64,000 nt of DNA. Origin: Altererythrobacter sp. BO-6. Lineage in GTDB: Bacteria; Pseudomonadota; Alphaproteobacteria; Sphingomonadales; Sphingomonadaceae. Made by a program: the position numbers and the translations under genes. The notes under the pieces were generated by a model, which was given only the letters and a program-made list of their open reading frames with translations, had not been told where the DNA came from and searched no databases. The stretch covers positions 806,001 through 870,000 of the forward strand of contig NZ_CP049259.1 of assembly GCF_011047315.1 (NCBI RefSeq). Reading direction: 5' to 3'. Position 1 is the first letter of the stretch, and each line of letters begins with the position of its first letter. Positions 44,342 through 54,060 of this stretch are shown one piece after another.

Positions 44342-45340
44342 TTACTCAGCGACATCGGGAAGGTTGAAACCCCGGACGACCTTGGCCGTACCAGCGGTGA
44401 GTTCCATCAGCGCCACCGGAACATTGCCCAGCCTTGCCAGATAGAGCCCGTCGCTTTGGGGCAGCTCCGTAAGCACCCGGCCCTGGCGGACCGCCTGCGC
44501 GCTAACGGAATCGAGTTGCAAGGCCGGGATGTCGTCCAGCCCCGCCTCGAGCGGCAGGAGGAGGTCTTGAAGGCTCGCGCCCTTAGCGATTTCCTCGCAC
44601 TTGTCCAGCGAAATCGCCTGTTTTTCGGTGAATGGGCCGGCCTTGATCCGCCTTAGATAGGTGACATGGCCGCAGGTTCCAAGGGCATGGGCGATATCCC
44701 GGGCAAGGCTGCGGATATAGGTGCCCTTTGAGACATGGGCGATGAGCGTCACGCTTTCGGCCAGCTCAAGCGGAGCCGAGGGGTCGTAGGGATCGGGCCG
44801 GCCGGTGGTTGTCTGGAATGCGGAGCGCAATTCCGGGTCAAAACGCTCGCTGGCAAATTGAAGCGAATGCACGGTCACCCGGCGCGTGTTGATCTCAACT
44901 TCCTCCCCTGCCCGCGCCCGGTCATAGGCGCGTTTCCCGTCCACCTTGATCGCTGAATAGGCGGGTGGAACCTGTTCGATCTCGCCGGTGAAGTACTCAA
45001 GGATCGCTGCCACCGCTGCCATCGGGGGCCTACGGTCCGAGCGCGCAATCACCTCGCCTTCGGTGTCGAGCGTGTCGGTTTCCTCGCCGAACTGGACGGT
45101 GAATTCATAGATCTTGCTAGCATCCAGCATCCGGCCGGCCAGCTTGGTCGCTTCGCCCAGCGCGATCGGCAGCACGCCTTCTGCCAGAGGGTCCAGTGTG
45201 CCGCCATGACCGACCTTGGTCTTGGCAAAGCCGCCCTGGCGCAGCACGCGCTTGACCATGCCGACCGCCTGGGTCGAGCCAAGCCCGCGCGGCTTGTCCA
45301 GGATCAGCCATCCATGGGGGGCGGGTTTAAGCTCGCTCAT
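44342..45340 (-). CDS. truB: tRNA pseudouridine(55) synthase TruB
   Basis: It makes pseudouridine 55 in the tRNA T-loop. Length is 332 residues. Motif I is GWLILDKPRGLGSTQAV, and the catalytic aspartate lies in GHGGTLDPLAEGVLPIALGEATK. The family's KTYEFTVQFG equivalent is IYEFTVQFGEETDTLD, and the PUA-like C-terminus ends near the stop. Its ATG overlaps the stop of the upstream symporter gene by 4 bp (ATGA), which is an accident of packing or weak coupling. Confidence 0.97.
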   Translation of the reverse strand: MSELKPAPHGWLILDKPRGLGSTQAVGMVKRVLRQGGFAKTKVGHGGTLDPLAEGVLPIALGEATKLAGRMLDASKIYEFTVQFGEETDTLDTEGEVIARSDRRPPMAAVAAILEYFTGEIEQVPPAYSAIKVDGKRAYDRARAGEEVEINTRRVTVHSLQFASERFDPELRSAFQTTTGRPDPYDPSAPLELAESVTLIAHVSKGTYIRSLARDIAHALGTCGHVTYLRRIKAGPFTEKQAISLDKCEEIAKGASLQDLLLPLEAGLDDIPALQLDSVSAQAVRQGRVLTELPQSDGLYLARLGNVPVALMELTAGTAKVVRGFNLPDVAE

Positions 45341-46839
45341 GCGCCGTCAGGCTGGGGATCGCTCCGCCCGAATGCAAGGATGGCTCGATTGCCGAACACC
45401 AACCGGTTGGTCAGTAACGCCACCGCCACCGAGCTGAACAACACGAACACCATCACATCGATGTAATGCACCCATGGGAGGCCGATGGTGGCATACCAAC
45501 TGACCCCGCCGAAATTGGCCGGCACGTATAGATAGAATGTGTGGAAAGCATAGATCGAAAAGCCCCACACTAGTCCTGCCACCGCCGCGCGGGCGTCCAT
45601 ATTGCGGAACAAAAGCGCAGCGATGAAAGCCGAAAGGATCGGCATGGAAAGCAGCCCGTTCAGTTCCTGCAACAGGTTGATGATGCTCTCCGCCCCGGCA
45701 TAGAGCGGCACCAGCGCGATTGACGCCAGCATCGCAAGTATGCCGACAATCCGGTTAAGCCGCTTCACATCGACATCGGGGTTGATGAAGCGCCGGTGGA
45801 AATCGACCGACCACAGCGTGATGGTGGCGTTCATTACCGCCGAATAGGTGGTCAGCACCGCCGCCGCGATCATCGCCGCGAACATGCCGCTGGTCCAGCT
45901 GGGCAGCACCTCGCCCACTACCATCGCATAGGCCCGGTCATCTACATCGCCGAACAGCTTGAAGGCGACGATGCCGGGGAGCACCACGATTGGCGGCACG
46001 ATCAGCACGCGGATCACTGCCGCGGCGATCACGCCTTTCTGCGCCTCTTTCACATTGGGCGCGGCCAGCGCCTTTTGGGTGATGTTCTGGTTGGTCGACC
46101 AATAGAAGATCTGGATGAACAGCATGCCGGTGAACAGCGTGTGGAACGGGATCGGGCTGTCGAGCGCACCGATCATTGTCAGCCGTTCTTCCGGCACGCC
46201 GGTGTTAATGTCCCAGCCGACCGCCTGCATCGCCAGGAACACCACGACCAGCGCCAGCGCCAGGATGCCTACCCCGGCATAGGTATCGAGCACAGCCACC
46301 GCCCGCAGGCCGCCGAGGATGGCATAGGCCGCGCCGACGATTGCGAATACCGCAGCGACTGTGATCAGCGGAGCCTCCACACCAAACAGCGTCTGCATGA
46401 ACAGCGCGCCCGAGTAGATCACGGCGGGGAGATAGATGAAGAAATTGCCCAGCAGGAACAGCGCCGAGATCACTGTGCGAATGCTCGCCCCGTCATAGCG
46501 CTGTTCAAGCAATTGCGTGATCGTTGTGCAGTTGTTGCGATAATAGATCGGCACGAAAACGAAGGCGAGCATCAGCAGGCCGACAAACCCTGCCAGCTCC
46601 CACCATGCGAGTAGCAGCATCTGGTTGCCGTTCATGCCCACCAGCTGATCGGTCGACAGGTTCGTCAGCGTTATCGCCCCGGCCACAAAGAACCAGCTCA
46701 GCCCCCCGCCGGCGAGGAAGATTTCCTTGTCCGCCGCAGCGTGGCTGGCGGCGCGCGCGGCAGCGACCTTGCGCCAGGTCATGGCGGCAAGCAGCACCAT
46801 AAGTCCCACAAAAACCGCAAGCTGGACCGGATTTGCCAT
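45337..46839 (-). CDS. Sodium:solute symporter (SSS/SGLT family), probable sugar transporter
   Basis: An inner-membrane Na+-coupled transporter of 500 residues with about 14 TM segments. The early block FLAGGGLSWFFVAGAITLTNLSTDQLVGMNGN and the later LGGLRAVAVLDTYAGVG and FYWSTNQNITQKALAAPNVKEAQKG are SGLT-like sugar-transporter signatures. ATG 46839 fits; the 15-residue extension is unneeded. It is divergent from an alpha-galactosidase gene with an 86-bp gap, so galactosides or galactose are the inferred cargo. Confidence 0.9.
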   Translation of the reverse strand: MANPVQLAVFVGLMVLLAAMTWRKVAAARAASHAAADKEIFLAGGGLSWFFVAGAITLTNLSTDQLVGMNGNQMLLLAWWELAGFVGLLMLAFVFVPIYYRNNCTTITQLLEQRYDGASIRTVISALFLLGNFFIYLPAVIYSGALFMQTLFGVEAPLITVAAVFAIVGAAYAILGGLRAVAVLDTYAGVGILALALVVVFLAMQAVGWDINTGVPEERLTMIGALDSPIPFHTLFTGMLFIQIFYWSTNQNITQKALAAPNVKEAQKGVIAAAVIRVLIVPPIVVLPGIVAFKLFGDVDDRAYAMVVGEVLPSWTSGMFAAMIAAAVLTTYSAVMNATITLWSVDFHRRFINPDVDVKRLNRIVGILAMLASIALVPLYAGAESIINLLQELNGLLSMPILSAFIAALLFRNMDARAAVAGLVWGFSIYAFHTFYLYVPANFGGVSWYATIGLPWVHYIDVMVFVLFSSVAVALLTNRLVFGNRAILAFGRSDPQPDGA

Positions 46840-46925
46840 ATTATGTCCCTCTCCCTTGTGCATGCGATAGCGAGCGCTGATCAAATCCGATAGAGGCTTG
46901 GGGAAACGCGCAGGGCAAGGATCGA

Positions 46926-49028
46926 ATGGCCAACGAAATTTCCGATGAAGCGGTGATCCTGCGCGCCGGTGGAGCCATGATTATGCTCGCCGCCGCGGGC
47001 GGGGAGCGCGCACGCCTGCTCTACGCCGGACCGGACTTGCCAGAGGCAACGCCGCCACAGCTGCGCGCGCTCGGCCAGCGCAGCCACGCGCCGGGCGGGC
47101 CGGAAAGCCCGATTACGGCCTCCTTCCTCAATACGATTGGCACCGGCCACCCTTCACCGCCCGGTTTGCTGGCCCATGCCATGGGGCAGCACTGGGCGCT
47201 CGACCCACGGGTTGTCGAGGTCCACTTCGACGATGATGGCGCCTGCGCCATCGTGACTCGCGACGAAGCCAGCAGCATCGAATTGCATCACACGATCAGC
47301 CTTGATCCAGCATCCGGCGTTGCCACATTCTCAAGCTCGCTCGCCAATGGCAGCGACAATCCAATCGCGCTCGAATGGCTGAGTGCGCTGTGCCTGCCGC
47401 TTGATGCCCGCCTGACGCTGTTGACCAGCTTCACCGGCCGATGGGCGAGCGAATTCCAGGCCGAACGGAATGAGCTGTGGCGGGGCAGCTTCCTGCGCGA
47501 GAACCGCAAGGGCCGCACCAGCCATGACAGCTATCCCGGCTTCTATCTGGGCACCGGAACAACTAGCGAGGAACATGGCCTGGCCTGCGCGGTACATTTG
47601 GCGTGGAGCGGCAATCACCGCCTGCGCGTGGACCGGCTGCCGGATGGCGATCTCTCGCTTCAGGCGGGCGAACTGCTGTTGCCGGGCGAGATCGCTTTGG
47701 CGCCCGGGGAAACCTACACAACACCGCAGCTTCATGCCTGCTGGTCGAACGAAGGCTATGGCGATGTCACCCGCCGCCTGCTTGGCTTCGTCCGATCGCG
47801 CCTTCCCGCACACGGCAAACCCCGCCCGGTGCATTTCAACACCTGGGAAGCGGTCTATTTCGACCATTCGCCCGAAAAGCTGATGATGCTGGCCGATCAG
47901 GCCGCTGCCGTGGGTGCCGAACGCTTCGTGCTCGACGATGGCTGGTTTGGCGCGCGGCGCAGTGACCGCGCCGGCCTGGGCGACTGGTTCGTATCGGAGG
48001 AAATCTACCCCGATGGGCTCAAGCCGCTGGCCGGTCATGTCCGCGCGCTGGGCATGGAATTCGGCTTGTGGTTCGAGCCGGAAATGGTCAACGCTGACAG
48101 CGACCTTTACCGCGCCCATCCCGATTGGGTGTTAGGCGTTGAGGGAGTCGAGCCAATCGCGTCGCGGCACCAGTTGCCGCTCGACCTTACGCGCGAAGAG
48201 GTTGCCGATTACCTGTTCGAAAGGATCGACGCACTGGTCCGCGAACTTGGCATTGCCTACATCAAGTGGGACATGAACCGCGATTTGCAGCATCCCGGCG
48301 ATGCGGAGGGGCGTCCGACGGTGCATCGGCAGACGCAGGCACTTTATGCGCTGATCGACCGGTTGCGAGCAGCGCATCCCGCGCTGGTAATCGAAAGCTG
48401 CTCCAGCGGCGGCGCGCGGGCCGACTATGCCATGCTGCAACGTACTGACCGCGTCTGGACCAGCGACAACAATGACGCGCGCCAGCGCCATGCGATCATG
48501 CGAGGGGCCGCGCATTTCCTGCCGCTCTCCGTCCTCGGCAACCATGTGGGGCCAAGGCGCTGCCACATCACTGGGCGGCGCTTCGACATGGCGTTCCGTG
48601 CGGGCACGGCGCTGTTCGGCCATATGGGCATGGAACTCGACCTGGCGCGGGAGAGCGAGGCTGACCGGGCCACGCTTGCCGCCGCTATCGCCCTGCACAA
48701 GCGACATCGCACGCTAATCCATGGCGGCGATTACCACCGCCTGGACACCGCACCGCACCTCTCCGCCATCGGAGTCGTGGATGTGGATCGCCGCGAGGCC
48801 TTGTACCAATGTGCCGTGCTTGACCAGCATCCAGCCACGCATCCGCCGCGCCTGTACTTTGCCGGGCTCGACCCTTCGCTTGACTACGAGCTGGCACTGG
48901 TTTGGCCCGAGGCAATGGCTCGAAACTTCGGTACTTACTCAGGATCGGCCTTGTCGAGGCATGGCCTGCAATTGCCCCTGACCTTGCCCGACACCTGCCT
49001 GATCTATCACCTCAAGGCCGAAGACTAG
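46926..49028 (+). CDS. Alpha-galactosidase, glycoside hydrolase family 36
   Basis: It hydrolyses terminal alpha-1,6-galactosides such as melibiose or raffinose. Length is 700 residues. An N-terminal beta-sandwich precedes a (beta/alpha)8 barrel with FVLDDGWFGARRSD, GLWFEPEMVN, the nucleophile Asp449 in YIKWDMNRD and the acid/base Asp514 in TSDNNDARQ, plus SCSSGGARAD. No signal peptide is visible, so it acts in the cytoplasm after uptake. The divergent SGLT-type symporter is the natural partner. No regulator is adjacent. Confidence 0.95.
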   Translation: MANEISDEAVILRAGGAMIMLAAAGGERARLLYAGPDLPEATPPQLRALGQRSHAPGGPESPITASFLNTIGTGHPSPPGLLAHAMGQHWALDPRVVEVHFDDDGACAIVTRDEASSIELHHTISLDPASGVATFSSSLANGSDNPIALEWLSALCLPLDARLTLLTSFTGRWASEFQAERNELWRGSFLRENRKGRTSHDSYPGFYLGTGTTSEEHGLACAVHLAWSGNHRLRVDRLPDGDLSLQAGELLLPGEIALAPGETYTTPQLHACWSNEGYGDVTRRLLGFVRSRLPAHGKPRPVHFNTWEAVYFDHSPEKLMMLADQAAAVGAERFVLDDGWFGARRSDRAGLGDWFVSEEIYPDGLKPLAGHVRALGMEFGLWFEPEMVNADSDLYRAHPDWVLGVEGVEPIASRHQLPLDLTREEVADYLFERIDALVRELGIAYIKWDMNRDLQHPGDAEGRPTVHRQTQALYALIDRLRAAHPALVIESCSSGGARADYAMLQRTDRVWTSDNNDARQRHAIMRGAAHFLPLSVLGNHVGPRRCHITGRRFDMAFRAGTALFGHMGMELDLARESEADRATLAAAIALHKRHRTLIHGGDYHRLDTAPHLSAIGVVDVDRREALYQCAVLDQHPATHPPRLYFAGLDPSLDYELALVWPEAMARNFGTYSGSALSRHGLQLPLTLPDTCLIYHLKAED

Positions 49029-49031
49029 GCG

Positions 49032-49748
49032 CTAGCCGGCCACCGCGCTCGCCAGGCCTAGATATTTGTCCAGCGCCCATTCGACCGGCGGACCGATGGT
49101 GTTTTCCAGCAGCCCCCATTGAGGGGCAAACCATGTCGCCGCGACCAGCGCGAAGAACAGCAGCATGCCATAAGGCCGCAGCTTGCGGTACCCTTGCGCC
49201 AGTGTAGGTGGCAGCAGGCCCTCGACGATATGCGAGCCATCGAAGGGCGGGATCGGAAGCAAGTTGAACACGCCCAGGAAAACGTTGATCAGGATGAAGA
49301 AAAACAGGCCCGTCGAAAGGTAGTGGTTCACGCCGTCCGGCCCTGCCAGCATCGGCATACCGCCATCGCCAGCCAGCAATTGCGCCCCATCAGGAATGGT
49401 CAGCCCCAATGCGATTGCGCCAAGGGCCGCCAGCATGAAATTGGTCGCCGGCCCGGCAGCGGCCACCGCCATCATGCCGTAGCGGGGATTGTCGAGCCGG
49501 TCCTGCCGCACCGGCACGGGCTTGGCCCAACCGAACACCGGCGCACCCGCCATCGCCAGCATGCCGGGGACCAGCAAGGTTCCCACCGGATCGACATGGC
49601 GGATCGGGTTGAGCGTCAGGCGCCGCTGGTCGCGCGCGGTGGTATCGCCCAGCAGTAGCGCGGAATAGCCATGCGCGACTTCGTGGAAGACGATCGCGAT
49701 CACGAGAGCCGGGATCAGCAGCAGAGCAAGGGTCAGGGCTTCTGTCAC
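49032..49748 (-). CDS. Site-2 protease family (M50) membrane metallopeptidase
   Basis: An intramembrane zinc protease-like protein of 238 residues. The zinc helix is VFHEVAHGYSALLLGD (His22, Glu23, His26) and the third ligand region is NLLPIPPFDGSHIVEG. There are about six TM segments and no PDZ domain, as in the compact class of S2P proteins. The substrate is unknown. Its start overlaps the upstream GNAT stop (ATGA), and it converges with the alpha-galactosidase gene. Confidence 0.9.
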   Translation of the reverse strand: MTEALTLALLLIPALVIAIVFHEVAHGYSALLLGDTTARDQRRLTLNPIRHVDPVGTLLVPGMLAMAGAPVFGWAKPVPVRQDRLDNPRYGMMAVAAAGPATNFMLAALGAIALGLTIPDGAQLLAGDGGMPMLAGPDGVNHYLSTGLFFFILINVFLGVFNLLPIPPFDGSHIVEGLLPPTLAQGYRKLRPYGMLLFFALVAATWFAPQWGLLENTIGPPVEWALDKYLGLASAVAG

Positions 49749-50302
49749 AGGCCAAGTCGCTCCCTGTCACGCTCAACAATCGAAAAAATCGCGCTGTCGC
49801 GTTCGTAACCGGTCCAGGTTATTATGTGATTGCGCAGGATACCCTCAAGTGTCGCGCCGATCTTCGCGCAGGCTGCCTGCGAGCGCTGGTTGCGCGTATC
49901 CACCGAAAAGTACATGCGCTTCAGCCCACAAGCAAAGCCATGTGCCAGCATCAGGCGCTTCATTGGCGTGTTGACCTTGCCGCCCCGAAAACGCGGCCTG
50001 AGGTAAGTGTTTCCGATCTCTGCCGTAAGCCAGTTGGGATCGGCATTGATCCAGCTGGTCATGCCTGCCAATTGGGGGCCAACCAACACGGCGAAGGGCA
50101 ATCGCGCCGGATTGGCAAGAAGCCTTGAAAAGCTTTCGTCGAAATGCTCAGCGTCATAGCTCACGCCATACATTTGCCAGATCGCCCGATCTTCGCCGCA
50201 AGCCTCGCGCAAGGCCTCGCGATGCCCTTCACGTAACGGGACAAGCGACACCTCGCCATCGCCAAGCGGCACCAACAGGCCCAGCGGATCATCTTTCGTC
50301 AT
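49745..50302 (-). CDS. GNAT family N-acetyltransferase (RimJ/RimL-like)
   Basis: A cytoplasmic acetyltransferase of 185 residues. The pattern VSLVPLREGHREALREA, then EIGNTYLRPRFRGGKVNTPMKRLMLAHGF and RMYFSVDTRNQRSQAACAKIGATLEGILRNH, is that of RimJ/RimL-type proteins acting on protein N-termini or small molecules. The substrate is unknown. ATG 50302 forms ATGA with the tdk stop. The three genes tdk, GNAT and S2P are coupled end to start. Confidence 0.88.
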   Translation of the reverse strand: MTKDDPLGLLVPLGDGEVSLVPLREGHREALREACGEDRAIWQMYGVSYDAEHFDESFSRLLANPARLPFAVLVGPQLAGMTSWINADPNWLTAEIGNTYLRPRFRGGKVNTPMKRLMLAHGFACGLKRMYFSVDTRNQRSQAACAKIGATLEGILRNHIITWTGYERDSAIFSIVERDRERLGL

Positions 50303-50874
50303 CGCAGTGCTGCCATGAAATGTTTGCGGCACAGCGCGACGTAACGGTCATTCCCGCCGATTTCGGTTTGCGCGCCTTGCTTCACCGCTTTGCCGGTTTC
50401 ATCGACCCGCAGGTTCATCGTCGCCTTGCGCCCGCAATGGCAGATTCCCTTCAACTCCACGAGCGAGTCCGCAATGCCCAGCAATGCCGCCGAGCCGGGG
50501 AACAGCTTGCCCTGGAAATCGGTGCGCAGGCCATAGCAGACCACCGGCGTGCCGGCCTCGTCGGCCAGCCGCGCGCATTGCCACACCTGCTCTTCGGTCA
50601 GGAACTGCGCCTCGTCGATCAACACGCAATCGACCCGCCCTTCGGCATGCTCATGCAGCACGAACTCCAGTATATCCGTTTCAGGCGTAAAGCGGTGCGC
50701 ATCACTGGCGAGGCCGATCCGGCTGCTGATCGCACCGAAACCGGGCCTGTCATCGATCGCGGCGGTCCACAGGCTGACCCGCATCCCGCGCTCGCCATAG
50801 TTGAAGGCGGCCTGCAGCAGGGTCGAGCTCTTCCCCGCGTTCATGCTGGCATAATAGAAATAGAGCTTGGCCAT
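50299..50874 (-). CDS. tdk: Thymidine kinase
   Basis: It phosphorylates thymidine with ATP in the salvage pathway. Length is 191 residues. The P-loop is YYASMNAGKSSTLLQ, the Walker B/lid region CVLIDEAQFLTEEQVWQ, and the substrate loop CYGLRTDFQGKLFPGS. A zinc site is supplied by CHCGRKAT and the later LCRKHF. ATG 50874 (MAKLYFYY) is the family start; the 19 extra residues of the longer frame are not conserved. Confidence 0.95.
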   Translation of the reverse strand: MAKLYFYYASMNAGKSSTLLQAAFNYGERGMRVSLWTAAIDDRPGFGAISSRIGLASDAHRFTPETDILEFVLHEHAEGRVDCVLIDEAQFLTEEQVWQCARLADEAGTPVVCYGLRTDFQGKLFPGSAALLGIADSLVELKGICHCGRKATMNLRVDETGKAVKQGAQTEIGGNDRYVALCRKHFMAALR

Positions 50875-50996
50875 CGCCCGCTGATAAGCGAAGCATGGGA
50901 ACCAGACCAGTCGCCCCGCTTTTCCATTCACAGGGGAGACATTGCGGCCATTCCATCTTTGGCCAAGTCAAGTTCATATCGAATGAGGGGAATTTC

Positions 50997-52598
50997 ATGA
51001 CAGAGGCGGCAGCTTCGCAGCAAGGTGGAGTTTTGGGTTGGATCGAGCGTACTGGTAACCGCCTGCCCGATCCGGTGTTCCTGTTCTTCTGGCTGATCGC
51101 CGGGCTGGTCGTAATTTCCGTTATTGCAGGAATGCTGGGCTGGTCGGCTTCGCACCCGACGGAAGTTGATCCTGAAACCGGCGCAGCCACCGTGATCGCG
51201 GCAAAAAGCCTGCTGTCGGCTGAAAACATCCAGAAGCTCTGGGTCGAAATGCCCAAGACTTTCACGCACTTCCACCCGCTGGGCTATGTTCTGGTGGTGA
51301 TGCTGGGGGCGGGCGTGGCTGAGCGGGCGGGCCTATTCGGCACTGCGATGCGCGCGGGCGTGCGCGATGCGCCCAAGGCGCTGCTAACGCCAATCGTTGT
51401 GTTGGTGGGCATGATGGGCAACCTTGCCGCCGATGCCGCCTATGTTGTGCTGATCCCGCTCGCCGGGATCATCTTCCACGCCGCCGGGCGCCATCCGGTG
51501 GCGGGCATCGCTGCGACTTTTGCCGGGGTTTCCGGCGGCTTTTCGGCCAATCTCCTGCCCGGCCAGCTCGACGCGCTGCTGTTCGGCATTACCGAGGCGG
51601 CGGTCGAGACGGTATTCGGGGATTTCACCGCCAATATCGCGGGGAACTGGTACTTCATCGCCGCGATGACTTTCGTGTTCCTGCCGGTGATCTGGTACAT
51701 CACCGACAAGGTGATCGAGCCGCGGCTGGGCAAATGGGACCCGGCCGGCGCCGGTCGCCCGGCCGACGATGAGGACAGCGATCGCCCGCTCACCGATGCC
51801 GAGCGCAGGGGCCTGCGAAATGCCGGCCTGGCCGTGTTTGGCGTGGTGGCGCTGTGGCTGGGTTTCACCTTTGGCCCGGGTACGCCGCTGATTGACGAGA
51901 GCGCCACCCCCGAAGCGCAGTTGACGCCGTTCTACCAGAGCCTCGTCGCCGGCTTCTTCATTCTCTTCCTGCTGGCCGCATGGGCCTATGGCAAAGGCGC
52001 AGGTACGATTTCCGACCATCGCGACCTGGTTAAGATGATGTCCGGATCGATGGAGGACCTGGCCTATTACCTGGTGCTGGCCTTCGCCGCTGCGCATTTC
52101 GTGGCGATGTTCGCGTGGTCGAACCTGGGCCTGATCCTGGCTGTGCAGGGTGCGGATTTTCTCGGGTCGACAGGCCTGCCCGCGTGGGCGCTGCTGGCCG
52201 CGATCATTCTTGTCTCGGCCTTGCTGAACCTGTTCGTCGGTTCGGCCAGCGCCAAATGGGCACTGCTTTCGCCGGTGATGGTGCCGATGCTGATGCTGCT
52301 GGGCATTTCACCCGAAATGGCAACCGCAGCCTATCGCGTTGGCGACAGCGCAACCAACATCATTACCCCGCTGATGGTCTATTTCCCGCTGATCCTGATC
52401 TTCTGCCAGCGCTGGCAGAAGGATTTCGGCCTGGGATCGCTGGCGGCAACCATGCTGCCCTATTCGATCGCACTGCTGATCGCCGGGCTGGCGCTCACGA
52501 TTGGCTGGGTGGTGCTCGATCTGCCGCTGGGGCCGGGCGCGAGCGTGTTCATCGATGCGCCGGGTACCCTGAATGCCGCTCAGACTGTCGCAAGCTGA
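50997..52598 (+). CDS. AbgT family transporter
   Basis: An inner-membrane transporter of 533 residues with 9-11 TM helices. The start GWIERTGNRLPDPVFLFFWLIAGLVV and the segments GVSGGFSANLLPGQLDALL and FVGSASAKWALLSPVMVPML are AbgT signatures. E. coli AbgT imports p-aminobenzoyl-glutamate, while other members export sulfonamides. Which applies here cannot be told; no abgAB hydrolase genes adjoin. ATG 50997 follows GAGGGGAA. It is divergent from tdk. Confidence 0.92.
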   Translation: MTEAAASQQGGVLGWIERTGNRLPDPVFLFFWLIAGLVVISVIAGMLGWSASHPTEVDPETGAATVIAAKSLLSAENIQKLWVEMPKTFTHFHPLGYVLVVMLGAGVAERAGLFGTAMRAGVRDAPKALLTPIVVLVGMMGNLAADAAYVVLIPLAGIIFHAAGRHPVAGIAATFAGVSGGFSANLLPGQLDALLFGITEAAVETVFGDFTANIAGNWYFIAAMTFVFLPVIWYITDKVIEPRLGKWDPAGAGRPADDEDSDRPLTDAERRGLRNAGLAVFGVVALWLGFTFGPGTPLIDESATPEAQLTPFYQSLVAGFFILFLLAAWAYGKGAGTISDHRDLVKMMSGSMEDLAYYLVLAFAAAHFVAMFAWSNLGLILAVQGADFLGSTGLPAWALLAAIILVSALLNLFVGSASAKWALLSPVMVPMLMLLGISPEMATAAYRVGDSATNIITPLMVYFPLILIFCQRWQKDFGLGSLAATMLPYSIALLIAGLALTIGWVVLDLPLGPGASVFIDAPGTLNAAQTVAS

Positions 52599-52634
52599 TT
52601 GCCGGAAGGACGCGATCGGGAGTATCCTGCACCA

Positions 52635-53210
52635 ATGAGGTTGCCGGGTCTCCTCTTCGCGTTTCTTGCAGCGCTGCTGCTGGGCGCAGCCGCGCCTGCC
52701 GGGCAGCTGTATTCCGTCGATAGTGCTGGCAGCAATCTATCAGCCAAGGTCGGTTTCTTCGGCATCGGCAGCAAGAGCGCCGGCTTCCCGAGCGTTTCCG
52801 GCTCGGTCCGGCTCGATCGCGAGCGCCCGCAGGATATCGCACTGGATGTGACGATCGATGCTCGCACCCTCACCGCGCCTGACAAATTGACGTTGAACCG
52901 GCTTAAGGGCGAAAAGTTCTTCTGGGTCGAGAAATATCCCTCGGTCCGCTTTGTGGGCCGCGAAATGGCGCTCACCACTGCAACGTCTGGCACCGTGAAG
53001 GGTGACCTGACGGCGCGCGGGGTAACCCGGCCGGTCACGCTGGCGGTGAAATTCGACCGGCCGCCGGGCGAACTGAAGCCGGGCGATCCGGTGACACTGA
53101 CCGGTGAGACGCAAATCAACCGCTATGACTTCGGGATGAAGTCGTATGGGCTGATCGTGGGCAAGTGGGTCAATATCCAACTCAAGGCGCGGATGGTGCC
53201 GCAGGCCTGA
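52635..53210 (+). CDS. YceI family periplasmic protein
   Basis: A periplasmic lipocalin-like protein of 191 residues. The signal peptide is RLPGLLFAFLAALLLGAAAPAG. The YceI beta-barrel pattern follows: YSVDSAGSNLSAKVGFFG, FPSVSGSVRLDRERPQDIALDVTIDARTL, FWVEKYPSVRFVGR, GDLTARGVTRPVTLAV, INRYDFGM. Relatives bind isoprenoid chains such as polyprenyl-phosphates. It follows the AbgT gene by 36 bp and converges with rbfA. Confidence 0.9.
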   Translation: MRLPGLLFAFLAALLLGAAAPAGQLYSVDSAGSNLSAKVGFFGIGSKSAGFPSVSGSVRLDRERPQDIALDVTIDARTLTAPDKLTLNRLKGEKFFWVEKYPSVRFVGREMALTTATSGTVKGDLTARGVTRPVTLAVKFDRPPGELKPGDPVTLTGETQINRYDFGMKSYGLIVGKWVNIQLKARMVPQA

Positions 53211-53218
53211 TCGGCTGG

Positions 53219-53620
53219 CTATTCGCTGTCCTCGCCAAGATCGCGCGCAACCTTGGGATCGCGCAGCAAACGCTCGATCCGGTCGGCCTCGTCAAAGCTT
53301 TCATCGGCGCGAAACTTCAGTTTGGGCGCGAATTTCAGCCCTAGCCGCTTGGCCACTTCCTTTTGCAGGAAGGCAGTGTTCTGGCGCAGCGCGGTAACGA
53401 TCTCGCCTTCGTCCTTGCCCAGCAGCGGCTTCACATAGGCGATCGCATTCCTCAGGTCCGGTGTCATGCGCACTTCGGTGACGGCGATATTGGCGGCGGA
53501 AACGCGCTCGTCATGCACTTCCTGCCGCGCGAGCAATTCGCTGAGGATATGCCGCACCCGCTCGGCCACCTTGAGCACGCGGACCGAATGCTGTTCAGGC
53601 GTGAATTGCTGCCGCGCCAT
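53219..53620 (-). CDS. rbfA: Ribosome-binding factor A
   Basis: A 30S maturation factor of 133 residues with a KH-like fold. It shows [45 protein letters not shown] and [27 protein letters not shown]. Its ATG overlaps the stop of the upstream thioesterase gene (TGATG). It ends the rimP-nusA-ylxR-infB-thioesterase-rbfA transcript. Confidence 0.95.
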   Translation of the reverse strand: MARQQFTPEQHSVRVLKVAERVRHILSELLARQEVHDERVSAANIAVTEVRMTPDLRNAIAYVKPLLGKDEGEIVTALRQNTAFLQKEVAKRLGLKFAPKLKFRADESFDEADRIERLLRDPKVARDLGEDSE

Positions 53621-54060
53621 CAGCTTTGCCCCCCATGTGGCGGCGGCACCGGACGCGCGGTGGGAATGGCGGTCGAGGTTGCACGCGCCAGCACCGTCCC
53701 CTCTTCGCTCAGCAATTCGCCCTCAAGGAACACCACGCGGCGCCCGGCGCGCACTACCCGGCCCTTGCCGATGATCGTAGCGCCTTCGGGCAATAGTCCG
53801 AGCAGTTGCATCGATATCTCGAGGTTGAGCGGGGCCTGCTCGCCGCCAGTCATGGCGACATAGGCATAGCCCATCACATCATCGAGATAGCCTGCCACCA
53901 GCCCACCCTGCACGCCGCCGCGCCAGGTGGTCATCTGCGGCATGACCGTGAAGCGCATGGTGGCGGTGGATGTCGCTTCGTCGAACCCGACGAATTCCGA
54001 TCCAAGCAGTGCAGTGTGCGGCGAACCGTTATCGCCGGTCCATTCGCCCGACTGCATCAC
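53620..54060 (-). CDS. PaaI-type hotdog thioesterase
   Basis: A single hotdog domain of 146 residues. The pattern [33 protein letters not shown] (catalytic region) and [33 protein letters not shown] is the PaaI/acyl-CoA thioesterase type. The substrate is unknown. It is an uncommon passenger between infB and rbfA: its ATG overlaps the infB stop (ATGA) and its TGA overlaps the rbfA start, so it is translated with the translation factors. Confidence 0.88.
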   Translation of the reverse strand: MMQSGEWTGDNGSPHTALLGSEFVGFDEATSTATMRFTVMPQMTTWRGGVQGGLVAGYLDDVMGYAYVAMTGGEQAPLNLEISMQLLGLLPEGATIIGKGRVVRAGRRVVFLEGELLSEEGTVLARATSTAIPTARPVPPPHGGQS

